A stretch of 34,876 nt of DNA from Haematomicrobium sanguinis DSM 21259 (lineage in GTDB: Bacteria > Actinomycetota > Actinomycetes > Actinomycetales > Micrococcaceae), in the NCBI RefSeq assembly GCF_000688395.1, contig NZ_JIAG01000019.1, forward strand, positions 1 to 34,876, given 5' to 3'. Positions 20,425 through 29,171 of the stretch are shown piece after piece. Position numbers and translations under genes: made by a program. Under the pieces are notes generated by a model that searched no databases, was not told the DNA's origin, and saw nothing but the letters and a program-made list of their open reading frames with translations. Position 1 is the stretch's first letter, and every line of letters begins with the position of its first letter.

Positions 20425-21753
20425 ATGAGCGAAGGGCAGCGGGAGCCGAGCCCATACCAAACGTTTCGGAAGCTTCCGGTCATTCAAAACCTGGCCGACC
20501 AACTGCCGCGGCGCTCGCTGAACAGCCTCATCTCGATTTTCTTCTTTATCTTTTCCGGCGTTGCCGCGTTTTGGCTCGTCTGGATAGTCATTGAGCAAGG
20601 CTTTGAAACCCGCTGGGGTTGGCTCTTTTTCTTGATCCCGCTCTGGGCGATCATCGCCTACGTCGCGCTTCCACGCCTGCACCGAATCATGACCAGTATT
20701 TATGTGCCGGATTACTTCATTGGCCGGACCCGCACAACCGACGGCCTTCTGGGTGACCCGGTAAATCTTGCCATCCGTGGAAGCCAAGACCAGCTTGAAA
20801 CCGCGATGCAACGCGGCGGCTGGACCAAGGCCGATGAAATCACGCTGCGCAGCTCCTGGCGCATCATCACCTCCACGCTGATGCGTAAGAGCTACCATGA
20901 GGCGCCGGTCAGCACCCTCATGCTCTTCGGTCGTCAGCAAGACTTTGCCTACCAGCAAGAAGTGGAAGGCAATCCCGCCAAACGCCATCACGTGCGTTTT
21001 TGGCGCTGTCCCGAAGACTGGTACCTCCCCGGCGGGTTCAAGGTGGACTGGCTTGCCGCCGGCACCTTTGACAAGTCGGTGGGCCTGTCCATTTTCACCT
21101 TCCAGGTCACGCACAAAATTGACGAGAACATTGACTTGGAACGCGACCACATCGTCAAGACGCTCCTGGACGCCGGCCCCGAAGTGAGTGTAGAAAACGT
21201 GGAGCATTACACCACTGGGTACCACTCGCGAAACGGCGGCGGCGATCAGATCATCACCGACGGGACCATGCCGATAGTGGACCTCGATGGGCTAGAGCCG
21301 GACCTCGCGATTGTGGCTTCCCACCCCGCGGACCGCGCTGTGGTTCCGGGCACAGACGTGGAAGTCCCCGCGTTGGAGCGGCCCATCACCACCATCTTCG
21401 GTGCAGCGTTCAGCTTTATCAGCGGACTCTCCGCCGTCATCGCCGGGATCATCGAGTTCGCCGCCACGGCTCGTGAGGACGTAGACGCTCCCATGGTGCT
21501 GGGGATTTATTTGGCCATTGGTATTGCTCAAATTGTCATAGCTATTTTCGTCTGGCTCGGTAAAAACTGGGCGCGCGTAACCCAGATGGCTTTGACCAGC
21601 GTGTCCATTGTGCTGGCCTACGTCGCCCAGAGCACCGGCAGCGACCGCATTACCTTCGGCCCCACTCTCTTTGAAGTGGCACTGGAAATCTTTGCGGTGC
21701 TCGCGCTCTCGAGTCAGTCGGCTCAAGCATTTGCGCGCCACCGCAGGTACTAG
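20425..21753 (+). CDS. Membrane protein with LssY-like C-terminal (LssY_C) domain
   Basis: A 442-residue polytopic membrane protein. Two N-terminal membrane helices (about 34-57 and 65-83) precede a large soluble domain with the LssY_C features GDPVNLAIRGSQDQLETAM, GWTKADEITLRSS, PVSTLMLFGRQQDFAYQQE, HHVRFWRCP and GTFDKSVGLS (about 105-260). Four helices close the protein (about 325-425). LssY_C often accompanies PAP2 phosphatases or DedA proteins in envelope lipid contexts; neither partner is here. The ATG follows GGGGGAG. It is a single gene upstream of the first ABC import operon. The function is unknown. Confidence 0.8.
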   Translation: MSEGQREPSPYQTFRKLPVIQNLADQLPRRSLNSLISIFFFIFSGVAAFWLVWIVIEQGFETRWGWLFFLIPLWAIIAYVALPRLHRIMTSIYVPDYFIGRTRTTDGLLGDPVNLAIRGSQDQLETAMQRGGWTKADEITLRSSWRIITSTLMRKSYHEAPVSTLMLFGRQQDFAYQQEVEGNPAKRHHVRFWRCPEDWYLPGGFKVDWLAAGTFDKSVGLSIFTFQVTHKIDENIDLERDHIVKTLLDAGPEVSVENVEHYTTGYHSRNGGGDQIITDGTMPIVDLDGLEPDLAIVASHPADRAVVPGTDVEVPALERPITTIFGAAFSFISGLSAVIAGIIEFAATAREDVDAPMVLGIYLAIGIAQIVIAIFVWLGKNWARVTQMALTSVSIVLAYVAQSTGSDRITFGPTLFEVALEIFAVLALSSQSAQAFARHRRY

Positions 21754-21851
21754 GAATACCCGCCTCAAAACCGGCCACCGCGACACGCCCACAGGATCGA
21801 TGCCAAGTTGTAACAACCTGAGGTACGCATTGGCACGTATGCTTATCCCCA

Positions 21852-21867
21852 TGTGATCTGCCTCACG
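21852..21867. promoter_or_regulatory. CRP/GlxR-like operator before the first ABC operon
   Basis: TGTGA, 6 bases, TCACG: one mismatch from the CRP-family consensus TGTGA-N6-TCACA. It is 54 bases upstream of the lipoprotein start. The second operon carries a related site, and both are followed by CGTC(C/T)GTG, so co-regulation by a cAMP-type regulator is likely. Confidence 0.5.
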
Positions 21868-21920
21868 TCCGTGGGTGGATTAGCTTGCATCCGAGGATGC
21901 AGTCTCAATGAGGAGGCGGA

Positions 21921-23714
21921 ATGCGCTCACGACGTATTTCGAAAGTCGCTGCCATCGCAGCAATCGCCGGGTTAGCGTTGTCCGCGTGTGCGGCCAACAC
22001 CGGCACCACGCAAGAATCCGGCGGTACCGGAGAAGCAAAGAAGGGCGGCGGCGTTACTGTTGCCGAAGTCAACGCCTTTTCCAGCTTCAACGATCAGACC
22101 GGCAAGGGCAATGTGGATATTAACGGCAAGGTCGCCTATATTACCCGCACCCTTGGTTTCAACTATGTCAATAATGATCTAAAGATTGTCAACAATGACA
22201 AGTTCGGCAAGATCGAAAAAACCTCGGATGACCCATTGACCGTCAAGTACACCATCAACGAGGGTGTGAAGTGGTCTGATGGCACCCCGGTGGAAGCCGA
22301 TGACATGGTCCTGATGTGGGCCGTCGGCTCCGGCTATTTCAACGACGCCAAATATGATGACGCCGGTGAAGTCAGCTCCGGTACCAGCTACTTTGACTAC
22401 GCAGGTTCCACAGAAGGTCTTTCGCTTACCGACAAACCCGTCATTGGCGATGACAACCGTTCCATCACCCTGACCTACTCCGAGCCCTTTGCCGACTGGG
22501 AGTTGCAGTTGGGCTCTGGCGGTTGGGGCATGCCCTCCCAAGTGGTTGCCCAGAAGGCGGGCCTGGAGGACAATAAGGCGCTGACCAAGCTCATCATGGA
22601 TACGCCCAAGGGCGATCCCGAGAACCCGGTAGAGAACCCGCAGCTCAAGAAGGTTGCCGACTTCTGGAACACCGGGTTTGATACCAAGTCGCTTCCGAGC
22701 GATCCCTCACTGTACCTGAGCAACGGGCCCTTCAAGGTCAAGTCCATGACTGCGGATCAGAATATGGTCCTGGAGCGCAACCCGGATTACACCTGGGGCG
22801 AGGTGCCAAACCTGGATGAAATCACCATCCGTTACATCGGTGACGCATCAGCCCAGATCCAGGCATTGAAGAACGGCGAAGTGGACATCATTGCCCCGCA
22901 AGCCTCGGCAGACACCATCAGCTTGCTGAAGGGGCTGGAAGGTCAGGGCGTCACGATGGACACCGGCCCGCAGCTTTCCTACGATCACCTCGACCTCAAC
23001 TTCACCGGGGTCTTTGAAGACCTGGCTGTTCGCCAAGCATTCATGAAGACGATTCCGCGTCAGCAGATCCTGGACTCGATCATTAAGCCGCTGGATCCCA
23101 ACGCCACCGTCTTGAATTCGACCCAGTTCGTCAACGGCGAGCAAGGCTATGACGAAGTGATCAAGATGAACGGGTCTGATCAGTACAACGAGGTTGACAT
23201 TGAGGGAGCCAAGCAGCTTTTGGCGGGCAAGACACCCGAAGTGCGCATCATGTACAACAAGGACAATCCGAACCGTTTGAACGCCTACACCTTGATTGCC
23301 GCCAGCGCCGCGCAGGCCGGCTTCAAGATTGTCGACGGTGGACTGGGTGCCTCGGACTGGGGCGATGCCCTCGGAACCGGCACCTATGACGCCACGATCT
23401 TCGGTTGGATTTCCTCCGGTGTCGGCAACGGCTCGCTCTCCCAGATTTGGGGAGCCGGCCAGGCTTCAAACTTCAACCGGTACAACAACGCCGAAGTGAC
23501 CAAGCTCGGCACGGACGTGCTGCAAAGCCTGGACGAGCAAGAACGCATCCAAATGCGCCAGCAAGCGGACAAGCTCATCTGGGCCGACGCCTACGGCCCG
23601 CCACTGTTCCAGTCCGTCGCCGTTGACGCCTATGGGCCCAACGTGACCGGCATCAAGTTCATGCCGAACCAGACTGGCGTGTGGTGGAACTTCTGGGAGT
23701 GGGCGGCAGCCTAA
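21921..23714 (+). CDS. ABC transporter substrate-binding lipoprotein, SBP family 5 (peptide-type), operon 1
   Basis: A 597-residue extracytoplasmic solute receptor of the OppA/DppA type. The signal peptide has Arg residues, a hydrophobic core and the lipobox LSAC, with Cys23 as the lipidated residue. The mature protein shows the family blocks VKYTINEGVKWSDGTPVEADD, YLSNGPFKVKSM, DLAVRQAFMKTIPRQQI and, at the end, WADAYGPPLFQSVAV. The ligand is probably an oligopeptide or similar. The ATG follows AGGAGG, and the 15-base start context AGGAGGCGGAATGCG is shared exactly with the second operon. A strong hairpin follows the stop, so this gene should be expressed above the permeases. Confidence 0.93.
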   Translation: MRSRRISKVAAIAAIAGLALSACAANTGTTQESGGTGEAKKGGGVTVAEVNAFSSFNDQTGKGNVDINGKVAYITRTLGFNYVNNDLKIVNNDKFGKIEKTSDDPLTVKYTINEGVKWSDGTPVEADDMVLMWAVGSGYFNDAKYDDAGEVSSGTSYFDYAGSTEGLSLTDKPVIGDDNRSITLTYSEPFADWELQLGSGGWGMPSQVVAQKAGLEDNKALTKLIMDTPKGDPENPVENPQLKKVADFWNTGFDTKSLPSDPSLYLSNGPFKVKSMTADQNMVLERNPDYTWGEVPNLDEITIRYIGDASAQIQALKNGEVDIIAPQASADTISLLKGLEGQGVTMDTGPQLSYDHLDLNFTGVFEDLAVRQAFMKTIPRQQILDSIIKPLDPNATVLNSTQFVNGEQGYDEVIKMNGSDQYNEVDIEGAKQLLAGKTPEVRIMYNKDNPNRLNAYTLIAASAAQAGFKIVDGGLGASDWGDALGTGTYDATIFGWISSGVGNGSLSQIWGAGQASNFNRYNNAEVTKLGTDVLQSLDEQERIQMRQQADKLIWADAYGPPLFQSVAVDAYGPNVTGIKFMPNQTGVWWNFWEWAAA

Positions 23715-23731
23715 TCCTCGCACCCTATGGA

Positions 23732-23764
23732 GAACGCCGGGGCCCGCAACGGGCTCCGGCGTTC
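23732..23764 (+). terminator. Hairpin between lipoprotein and permease genes, operon 1
   Basis: Arms 23732-23746 and 23750-23764 pair over 15 bases (one G-U) around a CAA loop; the stem is almost all G-C. No T-run. Its place just after the lipoprotein gene suggests mRNA 3'-end protection or partial termination, which would raise lipoprotein levels over the permeases. An equivalent hairpin lies at 30903-30938. Confidence 0.7.
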
Positions 23765-23848
23765 CCTGTACCCGCCAAGTGATTGGCAGGTGCCAAGTAT
23801 GGAAACCGAGCCCACAGTCCGACCGTTGCGCAAAGGCACACCCACCGC

Positions 23849-25390
23849 ATGCTCACATACATCATTCGCCGGCTAATCACCGCCCTCTTCATCATCCTGG
23901 CGGCGGCGTTCTTGGTCTATATGCTGATCGCCTACTCGGACGATCCGCTTAAAGATCTGCGAGTCAACCCCTCACCTAATCGGGACTCGCTCATTCGCCA
24001 ACGCATCGAACTTCTTGACCTCAACACCCCGCCTCCGTTGCGCTTCTTCAAATGGCTCGGGGGCGCAGCCGGGTGCATCACACCCTTCCTGACCCAATGC
24101 ACTCTTGGCAGTTCCATTCAGGGCCAGCAAGTAACCCAAGCCCTCGGCACCGCCGTGGGGAACACATTGCAACTCGTGGTGGTGGCTACGCTTCTCTCCA
24201 TCGTCATCGGCGTCACGATGGGCATCATCACCGCGCTGCGCCAGTACAGCGCCCTGGATTACACCGCTACCTTCATCACCTTCCTGTGTTTTTCCTTGCC
24301 CTCTTTCTGGCTCGCCGTGCTTTTGAAGGAATACGGAGCCATTGGTTTCAACCAATTCCTCTCCAACGGGAAGATACCGTTACCCGCACTCCTCATTATC
24401 GGAGCGATCACCGGAATTGTTTGGGCGCTTTTTGCCACCGGGAAACCCATGCGGCGCCTCATCTTCGGTGCGATTGGTTTTGCGGTCGGTGTCCTGGTGT
24501 TCCTCTATCTCGATCTCACCGACTGGTTCCAAAAACCCAATCTCGGGCCAATCCTGATCGCGATTTTCGGCGCAGGCATCGCAACGCTGGTCACCATCCT
24601 CGTCACGGGGCTAAAGAACAAGCGCGCCTGGTACACCGGACTCATTCAAGTAGTACTCGGGCTGGTGGCCTACTACGTGCTCAACCCGACCGTCTTCAAC
24701 ACGGCCACCTGGACCACGTTGCTCGTTCTGGCACTGATTGCCATCGCCGTGGGACTCTTGACCGGTTTTCTGATGGCGGGGCAGGACCGCGGGCAAAGCA
24801 TGCGGGTCGGCGCTTTCACGGCGCTCCTGATGGGCGGGCTCGTGGTGCTGGATCGATTCATGATCACCTGGCCGCAATACGTGTCGACCCCGCGAGTCCG
24901 CGGACCCATCGCCACCGTCGGCGCCGAAACCCCCGGGCTGGACGGTGACTTCTGGATCACCGGCCTCGACAAATACACGCACCTTGTGCTGCCCACCATC
25001 ACACTGCTCCTGGTGGGCATGGCAACCTACACCCGTTACGCGCGCTCATCCACGCTGGAAACCATGAACCAGGACTACATTCGCACCGCTCGCTCCAAGG
25101 GCCTGTCCGAGCGCACGGTCGTCATGCGACATGCCTTCCGCAACATGCTGATTCCGCTCACCACCATCCTGGCCCTGGATTTCGGCGCAGTAATCGGCGG
25201 GGCCGCCATCACCGAAAACGTGTTCGCCTTCCAAGGCATGGGCCAACTCTTCGTGCAGGCGCTCAACCGCTTTGACCCCAACATCATGATGGGCGTCTTC
25301 CTGGTGACGGGTGTGGCGGCGCTGGTCATGAACCTCATCGCCGACCTCACCTATTCCGCCCTCGATCCTCGAGTGAGAGTGAAATCATGA
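23849..25390 (+). CDS. ABC transporter permease (DppB/OppB type) with large extra membrane insertion, operon 1
   Basis: A 513-residue inner-membrane permease. It begins with the family start MLTYIIRRLITALFIILAAA and continues AVGNTLQLVVVATLLSIVIG and SLPSFWLAVLLKEYG. Then come about 170 residues, with roughly six extra hydrophobic helices (LPALLIIGAITGIVWALF, ILIAIFGAGIATLVTILV, WTTLLVLALIAIAVGLL and others), absent from ordinary 310-340 residue members. The conserved part resumes at DKYTHLVLPTITLLLVGMA and the EAA loop YIRTARSKGLSERTVVMRHA. The start at ATG 23849 matches the family; a longer open frame upstream crosses the hairpin. A 25-codon frame (23799-23876) overlaps the start out of frame. 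The stop overlaps the next permease by ATGA. Confidence 0.88.
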   Translation: MLTYIIRRLITALFIILAAAFLVYMLIAYSDDPLKDLRVNPSPNRDSLIRQRIELLDLNTPPPLRFFKWLGGAAGCITPFLTQCTLGSSIQGQQVTQALGTAVGNTLQLVVVATLLSIVIGVTMGIITALRQYSALDYTATFITFLCFSLPSFWLAVLLKEYGAIGFNQFLSNGKIPLPALLIIGAITGIVWALFATGKPMRRLIFGAIGFAVGVLVFLYLDLTDWFQKPNLGPILIAIFGAGIATLVTILVTGLKNKRAWYTGLIQVVLGLVAYYVLNPTVFNTATWTTLLVLALIAIAVGLLTGFLMAGQDRGQSMRVGAFTALLMGGLVVLDRFMITWPQYVSTPRVRGPIATVGAETPGLDGDFWITGLDKYTHLVLPTITLLLVGMATYTRYARSSTLETMNQDYIRTARSKGLSERTVVMRHAFRNMLIPLTTILALDFGAVIGGAAITENVFAFQGMGQLFVQALNRFDPNIMMGVFLVTGVAALVMNLIADLTYSALDPRVRVKS

Positions 25391-26403
25391 GCGAGACCAT
25401 GCAAAACCCGGCGGCAACCGGCCCGGACCCGGAAACCCAGGGCACGGCCGGCGTTCCGACGAAGGAAACCAAGGGCCTCAGCCAGGGCCAAATTGTGCGC
25501 AAGAAGTTCTTTGAGCACAAGGCCGCGGTCATCAGCATGGTCGTGCTGATACTCATCTTGCTCCTGGCCATCACCTCGATCGGCATCGGACCAATCCCAG
25601 GCTGGTGGAAATACAACTTCAGGGACTTTTACACCCAATCCGGCAATGCGGGCGCACCCACATGGGACCATCCCTTCGGCCAAGACACCATCGGGCGCGA
25701 CTACTTCGCCATGACCATGCGCGGCATCCAACTTTCCCTCATGGTCACAGTCGTGATCGGGGCGGTCGCGGGCACCATCGGCATTGTGATCGGCGCGCTC
25801 GCGGGCTACTATCGCGGCTGGGTAGAGGCGATCCTGATGCGCATCACCGACGTCATCATTATTATTCCGCTCATCCTGATTGCCGCGGTGATCGGCCGCA
25901 ACTCCAGCAACCTCGTGGGCCCGGGCCTTCAGCCCTTGCTGCTCGCGGTCTTCCTCGGTTGCCTCGTCTGGATTTCCATGGCGCGCCTGGTCCGGGCAGA
26001 GTTCCTGACGTTGCGTGAACGCGAATTCGTGGACGCCGCCCGTATCGCCGGCGCGAGCGATCTGCGCATCATTTTCAAACACATTCTCCCGAACGCGGTC
26101 GGCGTCATCATCGTCAACCTGACCCTCTTGTTCGCCGCCGCGATCCTACTGGAAACCGCACTGAGCTATCTGGGCTTCGGAGTCCGCCCGCCAGACACCT
26201 CGCTCGGCCTGCTCATTGTGGAAAACCAGAACGCCTTCCAGGTCCGTCCCTGGCTCTTCTGGTGGCCCGGCCTTTTTATCATCGCCATCTGTCTGTGCAT
26301 CAACTTCATCGGCGACGGTTTGCGCGACGCTTTCGATCCGCGGCAAAAAAACTTCAACCCCAAAAAGACCCTTAAGGTCAAGGGCAAGCGGGCCGCCTCA
26401 TGA
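25387..26403 (+). CDS. ABC transporter permease (DppC/OppC type), operon 1
   Basis: A 338-residue permease. The cytosolic N-terminus (1-45) is rich in Pro and Glu, followed by the first helix (ISMVVLILILLLAITSIGIG) and the OppC-type periplasmic motif HPFGQDTIGRDYFAMTM. The permease core has IGIVIGALAGYYRGWVEAI, ITDVIIIIPLILIAAV and the EAA loop REFVDAARIAGASDLRIIFKH. The C-terminal helices end NFIGDGLRDAFDPR. The start overlaps the preceding stop (ATGA), so the two permeases are translationally coupled. The antisense PH-domain gene begins 62 bases downstream, before the ATPase gene. Confidence 0.93.
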   Translation: MSETMQNPAATGPDPETQGTAGVPTKETKGLSQGQIVRKKFFEHKAAVISMVVLILILLLAITSIGIGPIPGWWKYNFRDFYTQSGNAGAPTWDHPFGQDTIGRDYFAMTMRGIQLSLMVTVVIGAVAGTIGIVIGALAGYYRGWVEAILMRITDVIIIIPLILIAAVIGRNSSNLVGPGLQPLLLAVFLGCLVWISMARLVRAEFLTLREREFVDAARIAGASDLRIIFKHILPNAVGVIIVNLTLLFAAAILLETALSYLGFGVRPPDTSLGLLIVENQNAFQVRPWLFWWPGLFIIAICLCINFIGDGLRDAFDPRQKNFNPKKTLKVKGKRAAS

Positions 26404-26465
26404 AAAACATGATGAACGACGGCGCGTCAAGCCCGGGTGCCAACCGCACCAGATACTCGGCTCGC

Positions 26466-27080
26466 CTAGGCGAAAATTCTTGTGCTCACCACCACCGCGA
26501 ACAGGAGCAGTGCCAGCGCGCCGGCCAGCGGTGCGACATTGATCCGCACCGAGACCTCTTGCGCATTACCGAGCTTTCCGGACTCGATCAGGCGCTGCCA
26601 CTCACGGCGGATCATGTGGGCCACACCGCCCGAGGGGGAGTTCAACAGTTCGCTGGCGCGCATCCCGCTCTCCAGGTTTTGTCCGGGCGGCATGGAGTCT
26701 TTGCCCCCTCGCCGCGAGGAGAACGCACCGCCGGCCGGTGCCGCCCACACGCCAAAGCGCCGGTCTCCGGCGACCAGCGTCAACGCGAATTTGGTTTCGA
26801 TATTGCTCAGCGCGCTCCACGGAATGCTAATGGTGCGTACCGGATTGTGCACGTTGATGCCGACGCTGGAAATCGTGACCTTGGGGTAGTAGAAGAGCCA
26901 CCAGCCCAGGAATGCCACCACATAGAACGGCCAGCCTTCCAGGAGCGCTCGCGGGCCCATTTGCGCGATCGCCAGAGCCATCCCGGCGAGGGCAAGAAGC
27001 CAGCTTATTCCGGCGAGCCACCAGGCGCTGGCCGGCCGGTAGGTCGAGGTCGGAACCTCGGGGCTGCTTGCACTCACCAT
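26466..27080 (-). CDS. PH domain-containing membrane protein (bPH_6 type), antisense within operon 1
   Basis: A 204-residue protein on the strand opposite to the surrounding operon. Two helices near the N-terminus (AWWLAGISWLLALAGMALAI and WPFYVVAFLGWWLFYY) lead into a PH-like domain (PKVTISSVGINVHNPVRTIS, IPWSALSNIETKFALTLVAG, RRFGVWAAPAGGAF). A C-terminal helix follows (VAPLAGALALLLFAVVVSTR). The bPH_6 family is common in actinobacteria and has no firm function. I start at ATG 27080 (MVSASSPEV); a GTG at 27089 would add three residues. Its promoter must lie in the 49 bases shared with the ATPase gene start. Confidence 0.82.
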   Translation of the reverse strand: MVSASSPEVPTSTYRPASAWWLAGISWLLALAGMALAIAQMGPRALLEGWPFYVVAFLGWWLFYYPKVTISSVGINVHNPVRTISIPWSALSNIETKFALTLVAGDRRFGVWAAPAGGAFSSRRGGKDSMPPGQNLESGMRASELLNSPSGGVAHMIRREWQRLIESGKLGNAQEVSVRINVAPLAGALALLLFAVVVSTRIFA

Positions 27081-27129
27081 TCTTCTCACATTCTTTACTC
27101 TGCCGCCGGGCGAAAGGGCTGACTTTACT

Positions 27130-29013
27130 ATGACAGATTCGACTCAGCGAGACGCGCGTCAGAGCAAAAAATCGGAAAGCGCGGAAGTCCTGGACGTTTC
27201 ACCCACAAGCCGCGGGGTACAGCGGGGTGAACGGGTCCTCGAGGTGGACAACTTGAGCGTCGACTTTGGTGTCGACAAGGAATGGGTGCCCGCCGCCATC
27301 GATTTGAGCTACCACGTTGACGGCGGCGAGGTCCTTGCGATCGTGGGCGAATCAGGTTCGGGCAAGAGCGCCAGCTCCATGTCTCTCATGGGCCTCTTGC
27401 CCACAAACTCGCGAGTGTCCGGCAGCGTCAAGCTCAGCGGCCAAGAAATTCTCGGCGCTCCCGCGCACAAATTGCGCTCCATCCGCGGAAACGACATTTC
27501 GGTCATTTTCCAAGAACCCATGACGGCGCTCAACCCGGTGTACACGGTGGGTTTTCAAATTGTGGAGACCATCCGCATCCACACCGACATGTCCAAAGAT
27601 CAAGCGAAAGAACGCGCGCTCAAGATGCTGGCCCTGGTAGAAATGCCAGATCCCGAAAAGGCATTCAACTCCTACCCGCACCAACTCTCCGGCGGACAGC
27701 GACAACGCGCGATGATCGCCCAGTCGCTCTCATTGGATCCCAAACTGCTCATTGCCGATGAACCAACCACGGCCCTGGACGTCACGGTCCAGGCCGAAAT
27801 CCTGGATTTGTTGCGCAACCTGAAAGACCAACTGAACTCGGCCGTCATTCTCATCACGCATGACATGGGCGTGGTCGCCGACCTTGCCGATCGCATCATT
27901 GTGATGCGCAACGGCCGGGTCGTGGAACGGGGTAGCGCCGAAGAAATCTTCAGCAACCCGCAGCACCCCTACACTCAGGAACTGCTCGAAGCGGTACCCC
28001 ACCTCGGCGAAGGCGGCGAGGAGGGCGAAGCCGTTGACATCACCGCGGCGGTGGCCGCCGCTGCCGACGTCTCCCTCGATATCAGCGAGAGCGAACTGAG
28101 AGAGCGCGAAGAAAACGTCCTCGCCGCATTGGAAGAGGAGCGGCTACGCGAGACGGTGGGTGCATCCGGAACAACACCGGTCCTGGAGTTCAAGGACGTC
28201 GCCATCGACTACCCCAAACAGGGGCGCATCCCGGCATTCCGGGCCGTGAAGAACGCGTCGCTCAAAATTTACCCCGGCCAAGTGGTTGGACTGGTGGGGG
28301 AGTCCGGGTCCGGCAAGTCCACTCTGGGACGTGCGGCCCTGGGCCTGCTTCCGGTCGCAGAAGGCTCGCTCACCGTGCTAGGCCAAGAAATGGCCGGGGC
28401 CACGCGCAAACAACTGTTCGCCGTTCGCAAGGACGTCGGCATGGTTTTCCAGGATCCCGCATCCTCGCTCAACCCGCGCATGCCCATTGGCGAAAGCATC
28501 GGCGAACCGATGTATTTGGCGGGTGCGGCTAAGGGCGCTCAACTGCAAACCCGGATCGAAACCCTGCTGGATCAAGTGGAGTTGCCGCGAAACTACCGGA
28601 ACCGCTACCCGCACGAACTTTCCGGGGGGCAGAAACAGCGCGTCGGCATTGCGCGGGCCCTCTCGCTCAAACCGAAGCTCCTGGTAGCTGACGAGCCCAC
28701 CAGTGCCCTGGACGTATCTGTCCAAGCGAAGGTTCTGGATCTGTTTCGCAATCTGCAAGAAGAAATGGGATTTGCCAGCCTCTTCATTACCCATGACCTG
28801 GCCGTCATTGACATTCTGGCGGACGCCATTTGCGTGATGCGGCTGGGCGAAATCGTGGAGCAGGGGCCGCGAGATGTCATCCTTCGCAAACCCACCGACC
28901 CCTACACCCAACGCCTTCTCGCCGCAGTGCCATTGCCGGACCCGGCCAAGCAGCGCGAACGCCGGGAGTTGCGTGCGCAATTGATGGAAGCGAGCCGGAC
29001 ATACACCGAATAA
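27130..29013 (+). CDS. Double-headed ABC transporter ATPase (DppD-DppF fusion), operon 1
   Basis: A 627-residue protein with two complete nucleotide-binding domains in one chain. Domain 1: Walker A GESGSGKS (73-80), signature LSGGQRQR, Walker [13 protein letters not shown], switch His in LITHDMG. Domain 2: Walker A GESGSGKS (390-397), [28 protein letters not shown]. Each domain ends with the oligopeptide/dipeptide-type tail ([25 protein letters not shown]). A Glu-rich linker (about 295-345) joins them. It powers the permeases at 23849-26403, although the antisense PH-domain gene separates them by 726 bases. Transcription must read through that gene, or the ATPase has its own promoter. Confidence 0.94.
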   Translation: MTDSTQRDARQSKKSESAEVLDVSPTSRGVQRGERVLEVDNLSVDFGVDKEWVPAAIDLSYHVDGGEVLAIVGESGSGKSASSMSLMGLLPTNSRVSGSVKLSGQEILGAPAHKLRSIRGNDISVIFQEPMTALNPVYTVGFQIVETIRIHTDMSKDQAKERALKMLALVEMPDPEKAFNSYPHQLSGGQRQRAMIAQSLSLDPKLLIADEPTTALDVTVQAEILDLLRNLKDQLNSAVILITHDMGVVADLADRIIVMRNGRVVERGSAEEIFSNPQHPYTQELLEAVPHLGEGGEEGEAVDITAAVAAAADVSLDISESELREREENVLAALEEERLRETVGASGTTPVLEFKDVAIDYPKQGRIPAFRAVKNASLKIYPGQVVGLVGESGSGKSTLGRAALGLLPVAEGSLTVLGQEMAGATRKQLFAVRKDVGMVFQDPASSLNPRMPIGESIGEPMYLAGAAKGAQLQTRIETLLDQVELPRNYRNRYPHELSGGQKQRVGIARALSLKPKLLVADEPTSALDVSVQAKVLDLFRNLQEEMGFASLFITHDLAVIDILADAICVMRLGEIVEQGPRDVILRKPTDPYTQRLLAAVPLPDPAKQRERRELRAQLMEASRTYTE

Positions 29014-29086
29014 CAAGTTGGTTGCGTGGAATGCGAGGAATTCTCATTTTGACGTGATCGGGGTTACGCTTGTTCACACGCCGCAT

Positions 29087-29103
29087 TGTTACGTGGGTCA
29101 CGT
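29087..29103. promoter_or_regulatory. CRP/GlxR-like operator before the second ABC operon
   Basis: TGTTA, 6 bases, TCACG (two mismatches from TGTGA-N6-TCACA), containing the perfect inverted repeat ACGTG-GGT-CACGT (29091-29103). It lies about 70 bases upstream of the lipoprotein start. The sequence after it (TCACGTC(C/T)GTG) matches the site of the first operon. A TTGACG at 29049-29054 is a possible -35 box without a clear partner. Confidence 0.45.
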
Positions 29104-29171
29104 CTGTGTCCATTGCGGCCTGGGATCTTTCTCAGACGTACAACTAACACCCTTTATTCATAGGAGGCGGA

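Noticed and set aside
20389-21225. 278-codon minus-strand frame opposite the LssY_C gene
   Set aside because: No ribosome site or domain; the plus-strand gene has a strong GGGGGAG site and family motifs.
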